DNA of 64,000 nucleotides, taken from a bacterium (GTDB lineage: Bacteria > Bdellovibrionota_B > Oligoflexia > Silvanigrellales > Silvanigrellaceae). Positions 25,968-35,050 of the stretch are shown here, in pieces. Location: contig RGDM01000008.1 in NCBI GenBank assembly GCA_009918675.1, forward strand, positions 27,469 through 91,468, read 5' to 3'. The notes under the pieces were generated by a model. That model ran no database searches. It had not been told where the DNA came from and was given only the letters and a program-made list of their open reading frames with translations. The position numbers and the translations under genes are program-made. The stretch's first letter is position 1. Each line of letters begins with the position of its first letter.

Positions 25968-28583
25968 ATGTCGCGATCGGACTTCAATCTCGAGCAACTT
26001 GCCCAATTCGAACAGCATGCTCTTGCCATTCTCCCAGAGCTTGCCCAGGTGGCAATGTCTTATTTCAAAACAGCTCTCACACCTGGTGTTAAAGCTGACC
26101 GCAGCTTAGTGAGTGCTGCTGACACAGCCATTGAAAAACGTGCGCGTGAACTCTTGGCGCAGCTGACTCCTGAATTTGGCTTTGTTGGCGAAGAAATGGG
26201 TTCATTAAAGACGCTAGCAAATGATTTGTCGCGCAAAAGTAACACCATCCAAGAGACAAACCAGTCGGGCCTCAATCATTTTGAAATGAATTTGCAGCTG
26301 CGGCCCGAAGAATCACTTAATCTGGATAACGACACTTTTTGGATTCTCGATCCTATCGATGGAACTCTTAATTTTCTGAGTCACAATCCAACCTGGTCGA
26401 TTCTGTTGGCATTGATTCACGAAGGCGTGCCAGTGTTGGGCGTCGTCGCATTGCCTGGTCTTGATGAAATTTTTATTGCAAGCCAAGGGCACGGTGCACG
26501 TTTGGGACATTTTTCTCAGCTCAGTGCAACAAACAACGAGCAACGCTGGCAGGTGTGCGCACCGCGCTCAACAAATCTGTTGAGTGAATCCATTGTTTCA
26601 TATTCAACACCAAAAACATTTGCCTATCGAGGAATAGAATCCTTCCACCAAGTGCTCATGCAAGACACCTATGAATGCCGCACCTATAGCGATGCCTATG
26701 GCTATACGCGTATTCTTTGTGGTGGCATTGATGTCATGATCGATCCGCAGATAGCTCCCTATGATGTCGCTGCTTTGCAAGTTCTATTTGATGAAACTCC
26801 GGGAGCCGTGTTCACCACTTTGCATGGTCACAGCGGATCGCAACGCTTTCGTATGGGGAGTGCAGTGGCCTGCGCAAGCGCTGAGCTTGCGCAGCAAACA
26901 TTGAGCAAATACCGCAAGCATTTGTTGTCCACCGCCGAGCAAATGTGTTTGCACAACGACTCCGCCTTGCAACCGCTGCACCCAGATGTCTTGAGTCCAA
27001 CATTCCTGCTGCCCTATGAAGCATCTCCGAGCGCGCACCCTGCGAAGGTGTGGGCAAGAGCGGTGGAAACCGCTGTTGCCGGATTTTTGCTCGATCATCC
27101 TGAAGCTTCTGTTGAAGATGTTTCAGTACTTTTGGGAGCACGTGAAGCCGCATCGCGTGCTTTGTCAAATGGCCGCGACGAAGCACCACCCGAAGTTTCT
27201 GCTTCGAGTTCCTTTCATATTCGCGCAATTGTTTCGGGCGGCACAGGCCTGATCACCGGCACTCCAGACACAAGCATGAATCTCTTGCACTCCATTCGTT
27301 CGGCGTTGGATGCGGCTTGGCACCAGGTTGCCGAATGCTCGCCCTCAGAGCGTGAGCAGCGCTTGCTCGCAGCCCGCGATCAGTTGATTGCTCACGTGGG
27401 CCAGCATCCTTGGCAGGCGGTCAAGTTTGCAAAACATTTTCAAAGCACAAGTGCCTTGATTCAGATGCAGCACAAAGCTCCCTCGGATTCTCGGATTCAC
27501 TCCCTGAAATCGCGGCTGAATATGTCTGCTGAATACCGCTGGCAGTATTTTCTCGATAGCGCTCAGCAGACATTTGTGAATCAGGTGTGCCGAGTTTCAA
27601 CCAATGCCACCTGCTCGGAAGGTGAAGAAAAACGCACTGCATACGCGCGCTATTTGCAAAATAAAATGCCAGCCTCAGAGGATCTTTCTTCAGCCCTTGA
27701 GCACCACTTTAGCAAAGTGAAAAAGCAAGCGTTGGATTTGCTCGCCGCCTCTTTGGTGCCAGAAGAACCAGAGTACGACTATCTTGCGGCGGATGCTGAC
27801 CTGTTGGGTTTGATCCTGCATGAGGCCATTGGCCATGCAGCGGAAGGCGATCTGATTCAAACCCGTGCCTCGGGTTTCGGTGAGTCTGGTGTGATGAAAG
27901 ATCTTCACGTTGGGCCTGATTGGATGGACATTCTCATTGATGGATCATTGGATAACTGTGGCTATCTGCCCGTTGATGCTGAGGGGGTTCTGCCGCGTCG
28001 AAAAACCCTCGTGCGCAACGGTCGTTTGGTGGATGCCATTCATACGCGCCACACCGCACTTCAAGCGCAGAAAACACCCGATGGCTGCGCGCGCATTCAG
28101 TCGTTGCAATACCCTTCGCTCAATCGCATGACGAGTATTTGGGTGTGTCCTGAAAATTCAAAACAGCTCGACGTTTCAGCTGGTCAATCGCAGTGGGACG
28201 ACCTTTCCCCGAATGATATTCAAAAAGCGCTTGAAGCTCATGGTTATCTTGAAGGTGAAAAGGGTGTGCTCTTATTGAGTGGCTGGAAGGGCGGCACGGC
28301 AAGCTGCTCTAATCTTGAATTTAGAGCTGATGTTGCCAGGGTTATGTTGCTGAAAAAAGGAACCTCACCAAGGCTCATGCGTGAAGCGAACTTCACTGGA
28401 ATTGCGACCGAGTGCTTTCGATCTGCAGTTGATGCCTTCGGACCAACACTTTGCCGAAGTATTGGGACGTGCGGAAAAGATGGCCAAGGTGTTCTGACAT
28501 CCGATGGCGGTCCTGCATTTATGGTTTTCAAGCCGAATCCCAAAGTGCGGGTGATTGGCACGGGCGAAAGCGGAGAGGAATGA
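25968..28583 (+). CDS. inositol-monophosphatase-like / TldD metalloprotease fusion
   Basis: An 871-residue single frame with two recognisable halves. Residues 1 to about 290 are an inositol-monophosphatase-family domain, with V-G-E-E-M-G (metal ligand Glu), D128-P-I-D131-G-T-L-N-F and a late D-P-Q-I-A-P-Y-D-V-A motif. Residues from about 400 are TldD-like, with the metalloprotease signature H618-E619-A-I-G-H623, followed by E-G-D and G-Y-L-P-V-D-A-E-G-V. TldD acts with TldE to degrade or trim unfolded peptides, including RiPP leaders. Fusion to a sugar/inositol phosphatase is not an arrangement I know. The frame has no internal break, and the TldE-like gene overlaps its end by ATGA. The ATG is preceded by GGAGAGCAC. 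Confidence 0.8.
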   Translation: MSRSDFNLEQLAQFEQHALAILPELAQVAMSYFKTALTPGVKADRSLVSAADTAIEKRARELLAQLTPEFGFVGEEMGSLKTLANDLSRKSNTIQETNQSGLNHFEMNLQLRPEESLNLDNDTFWILDPIDGTLNFLSHNPTWSILLALIHEGVPVLGVVALPGLDEIFIASQGHGARLGHFSQLSATNNEQRWQVCAPRSTNLLSESIVSYSTPKTFAYRGIESFHQVLMQDTYECRTYSDAYGYTRILCGGIDVMIDPQIAPYDVAALQVLFDETPGAVFTTLHGHSGSQRFRMGSAVACASAELAQQTLSKYRKHLLSTAEQMCLHNDSALQPLHPDVLSPTFLLPYEASPSAHPAKVWARAVETAVAGFLLDHPEASVEDVSVLLGAREAASRALSNGRDEAPPEVSASSSFHIRAIVSGGTGLITGTPDTSMNLLHSIRSALDAAWHQVAECSPSEREQRLLAARDQLIAHVGQHPWQAVKFAKHFQSTSALIQMQHKAPSDSRIHSLKSRLNMSAEYRWQYFLDSAQQTFVNQVCRVSTNATCSEGEEKRTAYARYLQNKMPASEDLSSALEHHFSKVKKQALDLLAASLVPEEPEYDYLAADADLLGLILHEAIGHAAEGDLIQTRASGFGESGVMKDLHVGPDWMDILIDGSLDNCGYLPVDAEGVLPRRKTLVRNGRLVDAIHTRHTALQAQKTPDGCARIQSLQYPSLNRMTSIWVCPENSKQLDVSAGQSQWDDLSPNDIQKALEAHGYLEGEKGVLLLSGWKGGTASCSNLEFRADVARVMLLKKGTSPRLMREANFTGIATECFRSAVDAFGPTLCRSIGTCGKDGQGVLTSDGGPAFMVFKPNPKVRVIGTGESGEE

Positions 28584-30004
28584 TCATGGTGATTTCGCAC
28601 AGCAGGGATGCGCTAGAACAATTCATTCATGCCATTCGCTCGCACATGGAGAATTGTGTCAGCTCGGGAGTGCTTGAAGGTTTTGTTTGCACCGCTGTGA
28701 GGCGGGTTGTGCATGCGGCAACTCTGATAAATGGTTTGCGGCACACCAAAGCACCGATGCAGGTGAATACTCCGATTCACATTGAGGTGTCGTTGGTGCT
28801 TCCGGGTGGCCGTGGGGTTGGCTTCAGTCTCGAAGCGTTGTCGATGCCACTTTTTGTGATGCTGATGGAGTTTTCACTGGCTCAGTCGGTCGAGTTGGAG
28901 CATCGTATTCAGCTGCAAAGGCAAAGTGAATACCCCAAAATTGTAATGTCATCCGCAGAGCTTCTGCGCTGTTTTGAAAGCAACTCTGCCGGCCAGGTCA
29001 TGCGCCAATTGCTTGAGCAAACAGACTCTTTTGCGGAACAAGTGAAGCATCCGTTGCTGATGAATCGTGAAGTCAATGTTTCTATCTCGCGCAGTGAGCG
29101 CAGGTATTTTGATTCTGTGGGTAACTCAGCCCGCGAGCATTCCGCGGCGTGCTCAATTATGTGCTCGTTCTCGCTCGAAGATTCGAGTGAGGGGCATTCA
29201 GATCTTTTTGGTACCTTGCCGTCTTCCGAGGAAGTGAAGGCGGTTGTTGATGAAGCAGCAAAAAATATCACCCGATCCGCGGTAAAGGCGCTTGATTCTA
29301 GCCACCAATTGCCTGTCTTGTTGACCCACAAGGCGGTGGGTGACCTTTTTGAAATGCTTGTCCTTCCGAATCTTGAAACTCGGGCGTTGATCGACAAAAC
29401 AGGTGCTTGGGAGCTCGCGGCACTGGATAGTGTTGTTTTGCCGGGAGTCACCATCGAAGACAACCCGCATCTTGAGCAATCACCATTTTCCTCGGTTTTT
29501 GATTTTGAAGGGACTCCAACTCAGCCAGTGAAAATGATGAAATCTGGAAGTTTAATTCATCCCCTGATGACCTCATCTTTGCTCGCTGAAGTTGAAAGCC
29601 TGCATCCGGAATGGAAAGGACGTTTTCATTTAACCGGACATGCGGAAAGTGCATCGACAACCACCCATACCAATCTCTTTATTCGCATCGATAAGCCCGC
29701 TCTGCCTGATTTGCGGATGTTGGCTTATGTTCAAATTCAGAATCTCACCGGTATGTCGGTCGACTCGCAAACAGGGCAGTTTGCACTCGATGCCGATGGC
29801 GCGAAAGTGATTGAGGGAGGGAGAGTGAAGTACTCAACGAGCCTAACTCTTCGCGGAAATTTTTTTGAAGCACTGACACATGTCAGCACCAAAGTTGGAA
29901 AGCTTGAAAGACATTTTAATGTCTGGACACCGAGTCTTTTTACAGAGGTTCTGAGCACAGTCAGCAAGGAATTGGCACAAGACTTTGAGGATCTTGGAAA
30001 TTGA
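28580..30004 (+). CDS. TldE/PmbA-like protein
   Basis: Non-catalytic partner subunit of TldD; together they form the hexameric TldD/E peptidase. Recognisable parts are L-P-G-V-T-I-E-D-N-P-H-L, then S-V-F-D-F-E-G-T-P-T, then M-M-K-S-G-S-L-I and a C-terminal L-A-Y-V-Q-I-Q-N-L-T-G-M segment. No H-E-x-x-x-H motif is present, as expected for TldE. Two starts are possible, ATG 28580 (ATGA overlap with the fusion gene) and ATG 28586, both served by GGAGAGGA at 28572-28579. The longer open frame from 28451 is discounted because it lies inside the TldD coding region. Its stop overlaps the exonuclease start. Confidence 0.75.
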   Translation: MIMVISHSRDALEQFIHAIRSHMENCVSSGVLEGFVCTAVRRVVHAATLINGLRHTKAPMQVNTPIHIEVSLVLPGGRGVGFSLEALSMPLFVMLMEFSLAQSVELEHRIQLQRQSEYPKIVMSSAELLRCFESNSAGQVMRQLLEQTDSFAEQVKHPLLMNREVNVSISRSERRYFDSVGNSAREHSAACSIMCSFSLEDSSEGHSDLFGTLPSSEEVKAVVDEAAKNITRSAVKALDSSHQLPVLLTHKAVGDLFEMLVLPNLETRALIDKTGAWELAALDSVVLPGVTIEDNPHLEQSPFSSVFDFEGTPTQPVKMMKSGSLIHPLMTSSLLAEVESLHPEWKGRFHLTGHAESASTTTHTNLFIRIDKPALPDLRMLAYVQIQNLTGMSVDSQTGQFALDADGAKVIEGGRVKYSTSLTLRGNFFEALTHVSTKVGKLERHFNVWTPSLFTEVLSTVSKELAQDFEDLGN

Positions 30005-30783
30005 AGAAGCTTAGAATTTTCTCATGGAATTTGAACGGAATTCGGGCCGCGGTTAAAAACGGCTTTTTCACTTGGCTTGAGTCGGAAATGCCTGATGTTC
30101 TACTGCTACAAGAAGTCCGCTGCTCGTTGGAAGATCTGCCAACTGATTGGCTCACACCGCTCGGTTACAAATCGTTTTGGCAGCCAGCGGTGAAGAAGGG
30201 ATACAGTGGTGTTGCCATTTACACTCGACTTCCAATTGCCGAATCGGCCGTGATTCAAGGTTTGGGCGAGCCACAATTCGACAGTGAAGGGCGCTTTTTG
30301 GCCTTGAGCTATGAAAATATTTTGATTGCCTCTGCCTATTTTCCAAACTCACAGCGCGACACCCTCCGCTTGCCCTTCAAGCTCGAATATTGTCGAAAAA
30401 TACTTCAATTTTTGGACGCAAAGCAGAAAGCTGGCTTCGAGGTTGTTCTTGGTGGCGACTTCAACATTGCCCACACTCCACTCGACCTCGCAAATCCGAA
30501 ACAGAACGAAAAGAATGCGGGTTATCTTCCGGAAGAGCGCGCATGGATGACAGCGTTTATCGAAGCAGGTTACGTCGACACATTTCGCATTTTTGAGTCT
30601 GGGGGGGGGCACTACACCTGGTGGAGTCAACGCCCTGGCATCCGCGAGCGGAACATTGGGTGGCGCCTCGATTATCATTTCATCACGCCAGGGTTAAGGG
30701 AGAATGTCATAGCAGCGCGGATCTTTCCCGCTGTGAAGGGTTCAGACCACTGCCCCGTTTCTTTGGAGTTGAAACTGCCATGA
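30001..30783 (+). CDS. xth: exodeoxyribonuclease III / AP endonuclease, TTG start
   Basis: Mg-dependent AP endonuclease and 3' exonuclease of base excision repair. The EEP-fold motifs are visible: W-N-L-N-G-I-R (residues 8-14), L-L-L-Q-E-V (catalytic Glu), G-Y-S-G-V-A-I-Y, G-G-D-F-N-I, T-W-W-S and the final S-D-H-C-P-V. Length 260 is normal. The frame starts at TTG 30001, overlapping the previous TGA; no ATG lies nearby and the core motif starts at residue 8, so TTG is nearly forced. A run of nine G at 30601-30609 encodes three Gly between the E-S and H-Y-T-W positions and is a possible slippage site. It is coupled to the PBP gene by an ATGA overlap. Confidence 0.92.
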   Translation: MKKLRIFSWNLNGIRAAVKNGFFTWLESEMPDVLLLQEVRCSLEDLPTDWLTPLGYKSFWQPAVKKGYSGVAIYTRLPIAESAVIQGLGEPQFDSEGRFLALSYENILIASAYFPNSQRDTLRLPFKLEYCRKILQFLDAKQKAGFEVVLGGDFNIAHTPLDLANPKQNEKNAGYLPEERAWMTAFIEAGYVDTFRIFESGGGHYTWWSQRPGIRERNIGWRLDYHFITPGLRENVIAARIFPAVKGSDHCPVSLELKLP

Positions 30784-33700
30784 ATAAAGTGATCGTCGGC
30801 TTGGTTGCACTGGGCTGTTGTATCATTGCACCACCAGCGGCATTAGGTGGATTTGCTTTTTTCGAAGTGCTCAGTGGCAACTACGATCATCTTAAAAAAG
30901 AGCGGATTCTCGAAATTCTTTCTAAAGAGTCGATGCTGTACTACAGCGATGGCACAACCCAATTGGGTAGCCTTTTTGGCTCTGAGCATCGGCAATATGT
31001 GCGTCTTAAAGATATCCCCAAAGTGATTCAACAGGGCGTGATTGCGGCCGAAGACGACACCTTTTACAATCACCGCGGAGTCAACTTTATCAGCACCGCA
31101 CGCGCTGTATTTCGTAATCTAGTTATGGGGCGTCGCGAAGGCGCGTCGACAATCACCCAACAAACAGTCAAGAATCTCTATGGCCGACCCGTGACCAACA
31201 TGAAGGCTAAGTTTGAAGAAGCTATCAATGCCTTCAAAATGGAGCGGCGCTTTAGCAAAGATGAAATTCTTGAATTTTACCTCAATCAATTTCATGTCAC
31301 CGGCAATGGTCGGGGTGTGGGTGTTGCTGCCAAATACTATTTTGACAAAGAAGTGATTGATTTAACCCTCACTGAGGCTGCATTTATTTCAGGTAGCGTG
31401 AAAGGCCCAGAGCGGTATAACCCCTTTACCAAGCGCGCCCTCGCAGCACAGAACCGTGCCAAAGCCGATGCCAAGGTGCGCAAGAACTACGTTTTGCGTC
31501 GCATGCTTGAGAATAAATTTATTACCCAAGCCGAATTCGATGCGGCTGCGAAAGAAGAAGTTCCATTTAAGCAGGGTAAATTCCAATTCAATGAATTGTT
31601 CATCACTGAACTTGTGCAAAGGCAGTTGGGCCGTAAAGAAGTGCTTTCGGCTTTGAATGCGGAAAGTGCAGAAGAAGTTGGTTCGATGGGCCTGCGAATT
31701 ACCACAACACTCGACCAGAGCGTGCAGCAAGGTGCTCTTTATGGTGTGCGGCAGAACCTAAGTCGTTTGGAAATGATTCTGACGGGATTTGAAAAATCTT
31801 CGCAACAGAATTTCATCTCCATTCAGCGCCCTGAAATTCACGGCTTCTATGTTGGAAAAATATTGCAAATTTCGAAAGAAAAGGGCAAGGAAACTGCAAC
31901 TCTTGGTTTCGGTATTCCCGAGTGTTTCGTGCCTTCAGAGGCTATCGACCGAGTTGCGAAAATTACCGATCAAGCAATTTACCGTGGGCTAGACAAGTCG
32001 AAAGCGGCACTCCTTCAGCAGTTGAATGTCGGTGAGTATGTTTTGGCAAGTATTCGCGAACAGCGTCCTGATGGACGGTTGATCTGTGATCTTGAACGCC
32101 AGCCGCGGGTCCAGGGTGGTGCTATTGTTCTTGATAAAGGTCGAGTTGTTGCCATGGTTGGTGGCTATGCGCCGCACGAGTACAACCGCGCTGTTTTTGC
32201 CAAGCGCCAGCCAGGAAGTACCTTTAAAACGTTGACCTACTATCCTGCGATTCAGCTTGGATGGCATATCCTTGAGCCTCTCTTAAACACTCGCAATGTC
32301 TATACCTGGCAAGGTCAATTTTATTATCCTCGGCCCGACCATTCGCCTGAAACGTTGGAAACCACTTTTGCTGGTGCCGGAGCAAAATCAGAGAACTTGG
32401 CCAGCGTTTGGCTTCTTGCCCATTTGCTCGATCACCTCACCTTCTCACAGTTTAAAGACCTCCTTGTTCAATTGGAGCTTGCCAGCTCTGGTGAAAATGA
32501 AAGTGAAGCTGCGAGCCGTTTGGCATCGAAATACAACGTGAGGTTGGTTGAAGCTAATCTGCGTGCGGGCCTGTTTGGTGCCATCAAAGGTGAGCTGCTC
32601 GACGACGTCGCAGTTTCGCACGACCGACGCCTGCGTTTCTTGGTGAAGTCGATGAACTACGGCAACGGCTTTGAGGCAGAAAGCGCTCGTGTGGCTGCCA
32701 GCAAACCCAAGGCGATGCCTGAAAAAGAACGGCAGATTCGCCTGCAGGTTTTGAAGAATAATTTTCTCCGTTGGCAAGCTCTTCGTGAAGAAGCACGCGC
32801 GGCGGTGGCGCGGGCGAAGTCGCTTGCACAATCAAAAGCACTCTTGAGCAAAGAAGATCTCGCCGCACTTGCACCATTCTATGCAGTTGAGAATGCAATT
32901 GTCTTTCAGCAGGGCGATCCGTTCCAGATCGGCACAGTGACCCCTCTATTGCAGACTCCTCAAGCGCGAGTTCTGCGCGCCGAAGAAGTTGTGAGCCTGG
33001 CAGAAGCAAATCCATCGCTCTTTTCTGAAGAGTCGGTTTTGCTTGACGGGGTTCTACCTATGAGTCTGGTTGCCGAGCTCAAAGAACAGATTGATGCAAA
33101 ATACAAAACGATTGCTGATGCACCAGCAATGGAAAAGTTGTTCTGGCACGATGATTTCCGCTATTCGCTTGGGATGATCTATGCGCAAAAAATGACCAAG
33201 CAAATGGGAATTGAAAGTGAAGTTCAGTGGGTTCCATCGTTCCCGTTGGGAGCCAATGTTGTCACATTGGCTGAATTGAGCCTGGCGTATCAGACGATTC
33301 TTCAAGGCAAAACCTATCGATTCTTCAATACGGATCAAGAAAACCAGTTGTTAATTATAAAGCGCATCGAAGATGAACAGGGAAATTTGCTTTGGGAAGC
33401 TGAAGAGCAAGAGCATCAACTGGTTGATCAGTTTTTCTCCGCGCCAATGCTAAGTGTTCTGCGCGGGACAGTGACCAACGGAACCGCACGGGCGGCAAAT
33501 CGAACAGTCATTCTGCGCTCAAAAAATCCGCAAGAGGACGCGCTTTTGGAGAAGGCGGGTTTGCGTATTCCTATTTTTGGAAAAACCGGAACAACGAACG
33601 ACTATGTGAACGCGACATACGTTGGTTTTCTTCCATATCCAAAAGACGCTGGAACAAAGACATTGTCACCCGAGAACGCATTCACGGTTGCGGCCTATGT

Positions 33701-34334
33701 TGGCTACGATACGAACGAACCCATGCGCCGGCGCAGTTTCAAAGTTGCGGGAGGAACCGGTGCCTTGCCGGCCTGGATTGAGATCGCGCAAACACTGATC
33801 CGAGAGCAGCGATTTGCTGAAAAATTAGTTTGGCAGCCGATGGTTGAAAAGAAGCTCAACGAGATTCCTTTCGATTATGGCAGCGACGTGCAACGCCTTA
33901 CCGTTCAGGTGCATGGGGCCTCGGCTTCTAACGATGAATCAGACGGAAGTGATGACTCCCGAGCGGATTTGAATTCTGTCATCGACGATTATGCTGCGAG
34001 TGCAAACGCCTTCTTTCGAGTGGCGCTGAGCGGAAAGTACGGCGATGGAGTGTTTAGTCCGACCCGTCGGGTGGCCCCTTACATTGCCCGTGTCAAAGAA
34101 TCTTCGTTAAAACCGCAAGCCCCAGTGGCGCTAGGGCAACCTCCTTTGCCAGGAAGAGACTCACCACCAGCGAATAATTCAGCACCTGCGCCAACCCCCG
34201 CTTCGGGCGATATGGCAAAAAATGCCGTCCCCAATCCTCAGGCAAACCCAGGCAAGGAAAATCTGACACCTGATTTCCCTATTCCCAAGTTCAAGATTGA
34301 CGATACGTTCAACAGCGAGGACCCAATCAACTAA
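30780..34334 (+). CDS. class A penicillin-binding protein, PBP1A family, unusually long
   Basis: Bifunctional peptidoglycan synthase. After one membrane helix (about 5-27), the GT51 transglycosylase domain shows catalytic Glu91 in A-A-E-D-D-T-F-Y, then G-A-S-T-I-T-Q-Q and L-N-Q-F. The transpeptidase domain has S480-T-F-K, S537-E-N as the likely SxN, and K935-T-G. The nearly 400 residues between SxN and KTG exceed the usual spacing and include a Lys/Glu/Ala-rich, probably coiled region (about 630-700). The tail after about residue 1110 is Pro/Asn-rich and disordered. Total length is 1184 against roughly 800-900 in most homologues. The ATG at 30780 overlaps the xth stop; GGAG lies 10 bp upstream. 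Confidence 0.9.
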   Translation: MNKVIVGLVALGCCIIAPPAALGGFAFFEVLSGNYDHLKKERILEILSKESMLYYSDGTTQLGSLFGSEHRQYVRLKDIPKVIQQGVIAAEDDTFYNHRGVNFISTARAVFRNLVMGRREGASTITQQTVKNLYGRPVTNMKAKFEEAINAFKMERRFSKDEILEFYLNQFHVTGNGRGVGVAAKYYFDKEVIDLTLTEAAFISGSVKGPERYNPFTKRALAAQNRAKADAKVRKNYVLRRMLENKFITQAEFDAAAKEEVPFKQGKFQFNELFITELVQRQLGRKEVLSALNAESAEEVGSMGLRITTTLDQSVQQGALYGVRQNLSRLEMILTGFEKSSQQNFISIQRPEIHGFYVGKILQISKEKGKETATLGFGIPECFVPSEAIDRVAKITDQAIYRGLDKSKAALLQQLNVGEYVLASIREQRPDGRLICDLERQPRVQGGAIVLDKGRVVAMVGGYAPHEYNRAVFAKRQPGSTFKTLTYYPAIQLGWHILEPLLNTRNVYTWQGQFYYPRPDHSPETLETTFAGAGAKSENLASVWLLAHLLDHLTFSQFKDLLVQLELASSGENESEAASRLASKYNVRLVEANLRAGLFGAIKGELLDDVAVSHDRRLRFLVKSMNYGNGFEAESARVAASKPKAMPEKERQIRLQVLKNNFLRWQALREEARAAVARAKSLAQSKALLSKEDLAALAPFYAVENAIVFQQGDPFQIGTVTPLLQTPQARVLRAEEVVSLAEANPSLFSEESVLLDGVLPMSLVAELKEQIDAKYKTIADAPAMEKLFWHDDFRYSLGMIYAQKMTKQMGIESEVQWVPSFPLGANVVTLAELSLAYQTILQGKTYRFFNTDQENQLLIIKRIEDEQGNLLWEAEEQEHQLVDQFFSAPMLSVLRGTVTNGTARAANRTVILRSKNPQEDALLEKAGLRIPIFGKTGTTNDYVNATYVGFLPYPKDAGTKTLSPENAFTVAAYVGYDTNEPMRRRSFKVAGGTGALPAWIEIAQTLIREQRFAEKLVWQPMVEKKLNEIPFDYGSDVQRLTVQVHGASASNDESDGSDDSRADLNSVIDDYAASANAFFRVALSGKYGDGVFSPTRRVAPYIARVKESSLKPQAPVALGQPPLPGRDSPPANNSAPAPTPASGDMAKNAVPNPQANPGKENLTPDFPIPKFKIDDTFNSEDPIN

Positions 34335-34405
34335 GGCTTGGGTGTTTGAGCTTCTTTTTTAGGTGCTCTTCCTCGCGGTGGTTTGAAATCGCGGGGAATG
34401 CGCCG

Positions 34406-35050
34406 ATGGCGATTGACAACGAAATTCTTGTACGCGCGAGAGCTGCGGCATGGCAGCGAGATGCTGATGACGTTTCTCTGCCCAAGGAGTTTCATTCGCT
34501 CGTACAGGTGGGAAGAGATGTCTCAACAACTCTTGAGAATTGGCTTCTCATTTTTTCTTTGCTTTGTGTTTCAGCTGGCGCCTTGTTTCCGTTTTTCTCG
34601 ACACCATTAACCCGCTCTCAAGTCGCACTCCGTGCAAGTTCACTGGAAAACAGTGAGGCCCTTGGGTTTGTAACTTTTTTGGGCGAGATTGAAGATCTAT
34701 CAGGGAGCAAATCCAAAGACATGTTCGGTTGGGGCGCACTTGATTTGGTGTCGCGCGCATCGCAGGCGCTTGCGCCCTACCTGCAAACTTGCCGCGCTCA
34801 AGTACAGGGCGACCCAAAGGGATTATCTTTTCGCTTCGACGTTAAGATTGACGTGAAGAAACCCGGATTCACGGTCAATGGCCTATTGGATGGTCAAGAC
34901 AAAGAACCAGCAGTGGCAACCTGCCTGCGCGATAAAATCAATGGCCTTGTCATTTCCGATTTTGCCAACCTGCGCGCCGCTCCCCCTAAGTCATATCGAA
35001 TGAGATTAAGTGTGGATATGGCGCACGGATCTGACGGTGGTGTTCCTTAG
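34406..35050 (+). CDS. single-span membrane protein, AgmX/PglI C-terminal-like domain
   Basis: A 214-residue protein with one hydrophobic helix (about 46-64) and a C-terminal domain in which two cysteines (Q-T-C-R-A and A-T-C-L-R) flank a beta-rich segment. That layout resembles the AgmX/PglI or TonB-like C-terminal domain of 'deltaproteobacterial' envelope proteins, but I hold this loosely. The ATG at 34406 follows GGGGA (34393-34397); the frame is also open from TTG 34346. It comes 71 bp after the PBP gene and may be its last operon partner, with a role in the cell envelope. Its stop overlaps the convergent oxidoreductase stop by four bases. Confidence 0.6.
   Translation: MAIDNEILVRARAAAWQRDADDVSLPKEFHSLVQVGRDVSTTLENWLLIFSLLCVSAGALFPFFSTPLTRSQVALRASSLENSEALGFVTFLGEIEDLSGSKSKDMFGWGALDLVSRASQALAPYLQTCRAQVQGDPKGLSFRFDVKIDVKKPGFTVNGLLDGQDKEPAVATCLRDKINGLVISDFANLRAAPPKSYRMRLSVDMAHGSDGGVP

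Noticed and set aside
28451..28579. upstream extension of the TldE-like frame
   Set aside because: Lies within the TldD coding end and reads as shadow text; the ATGA overlap start with SD is far better.
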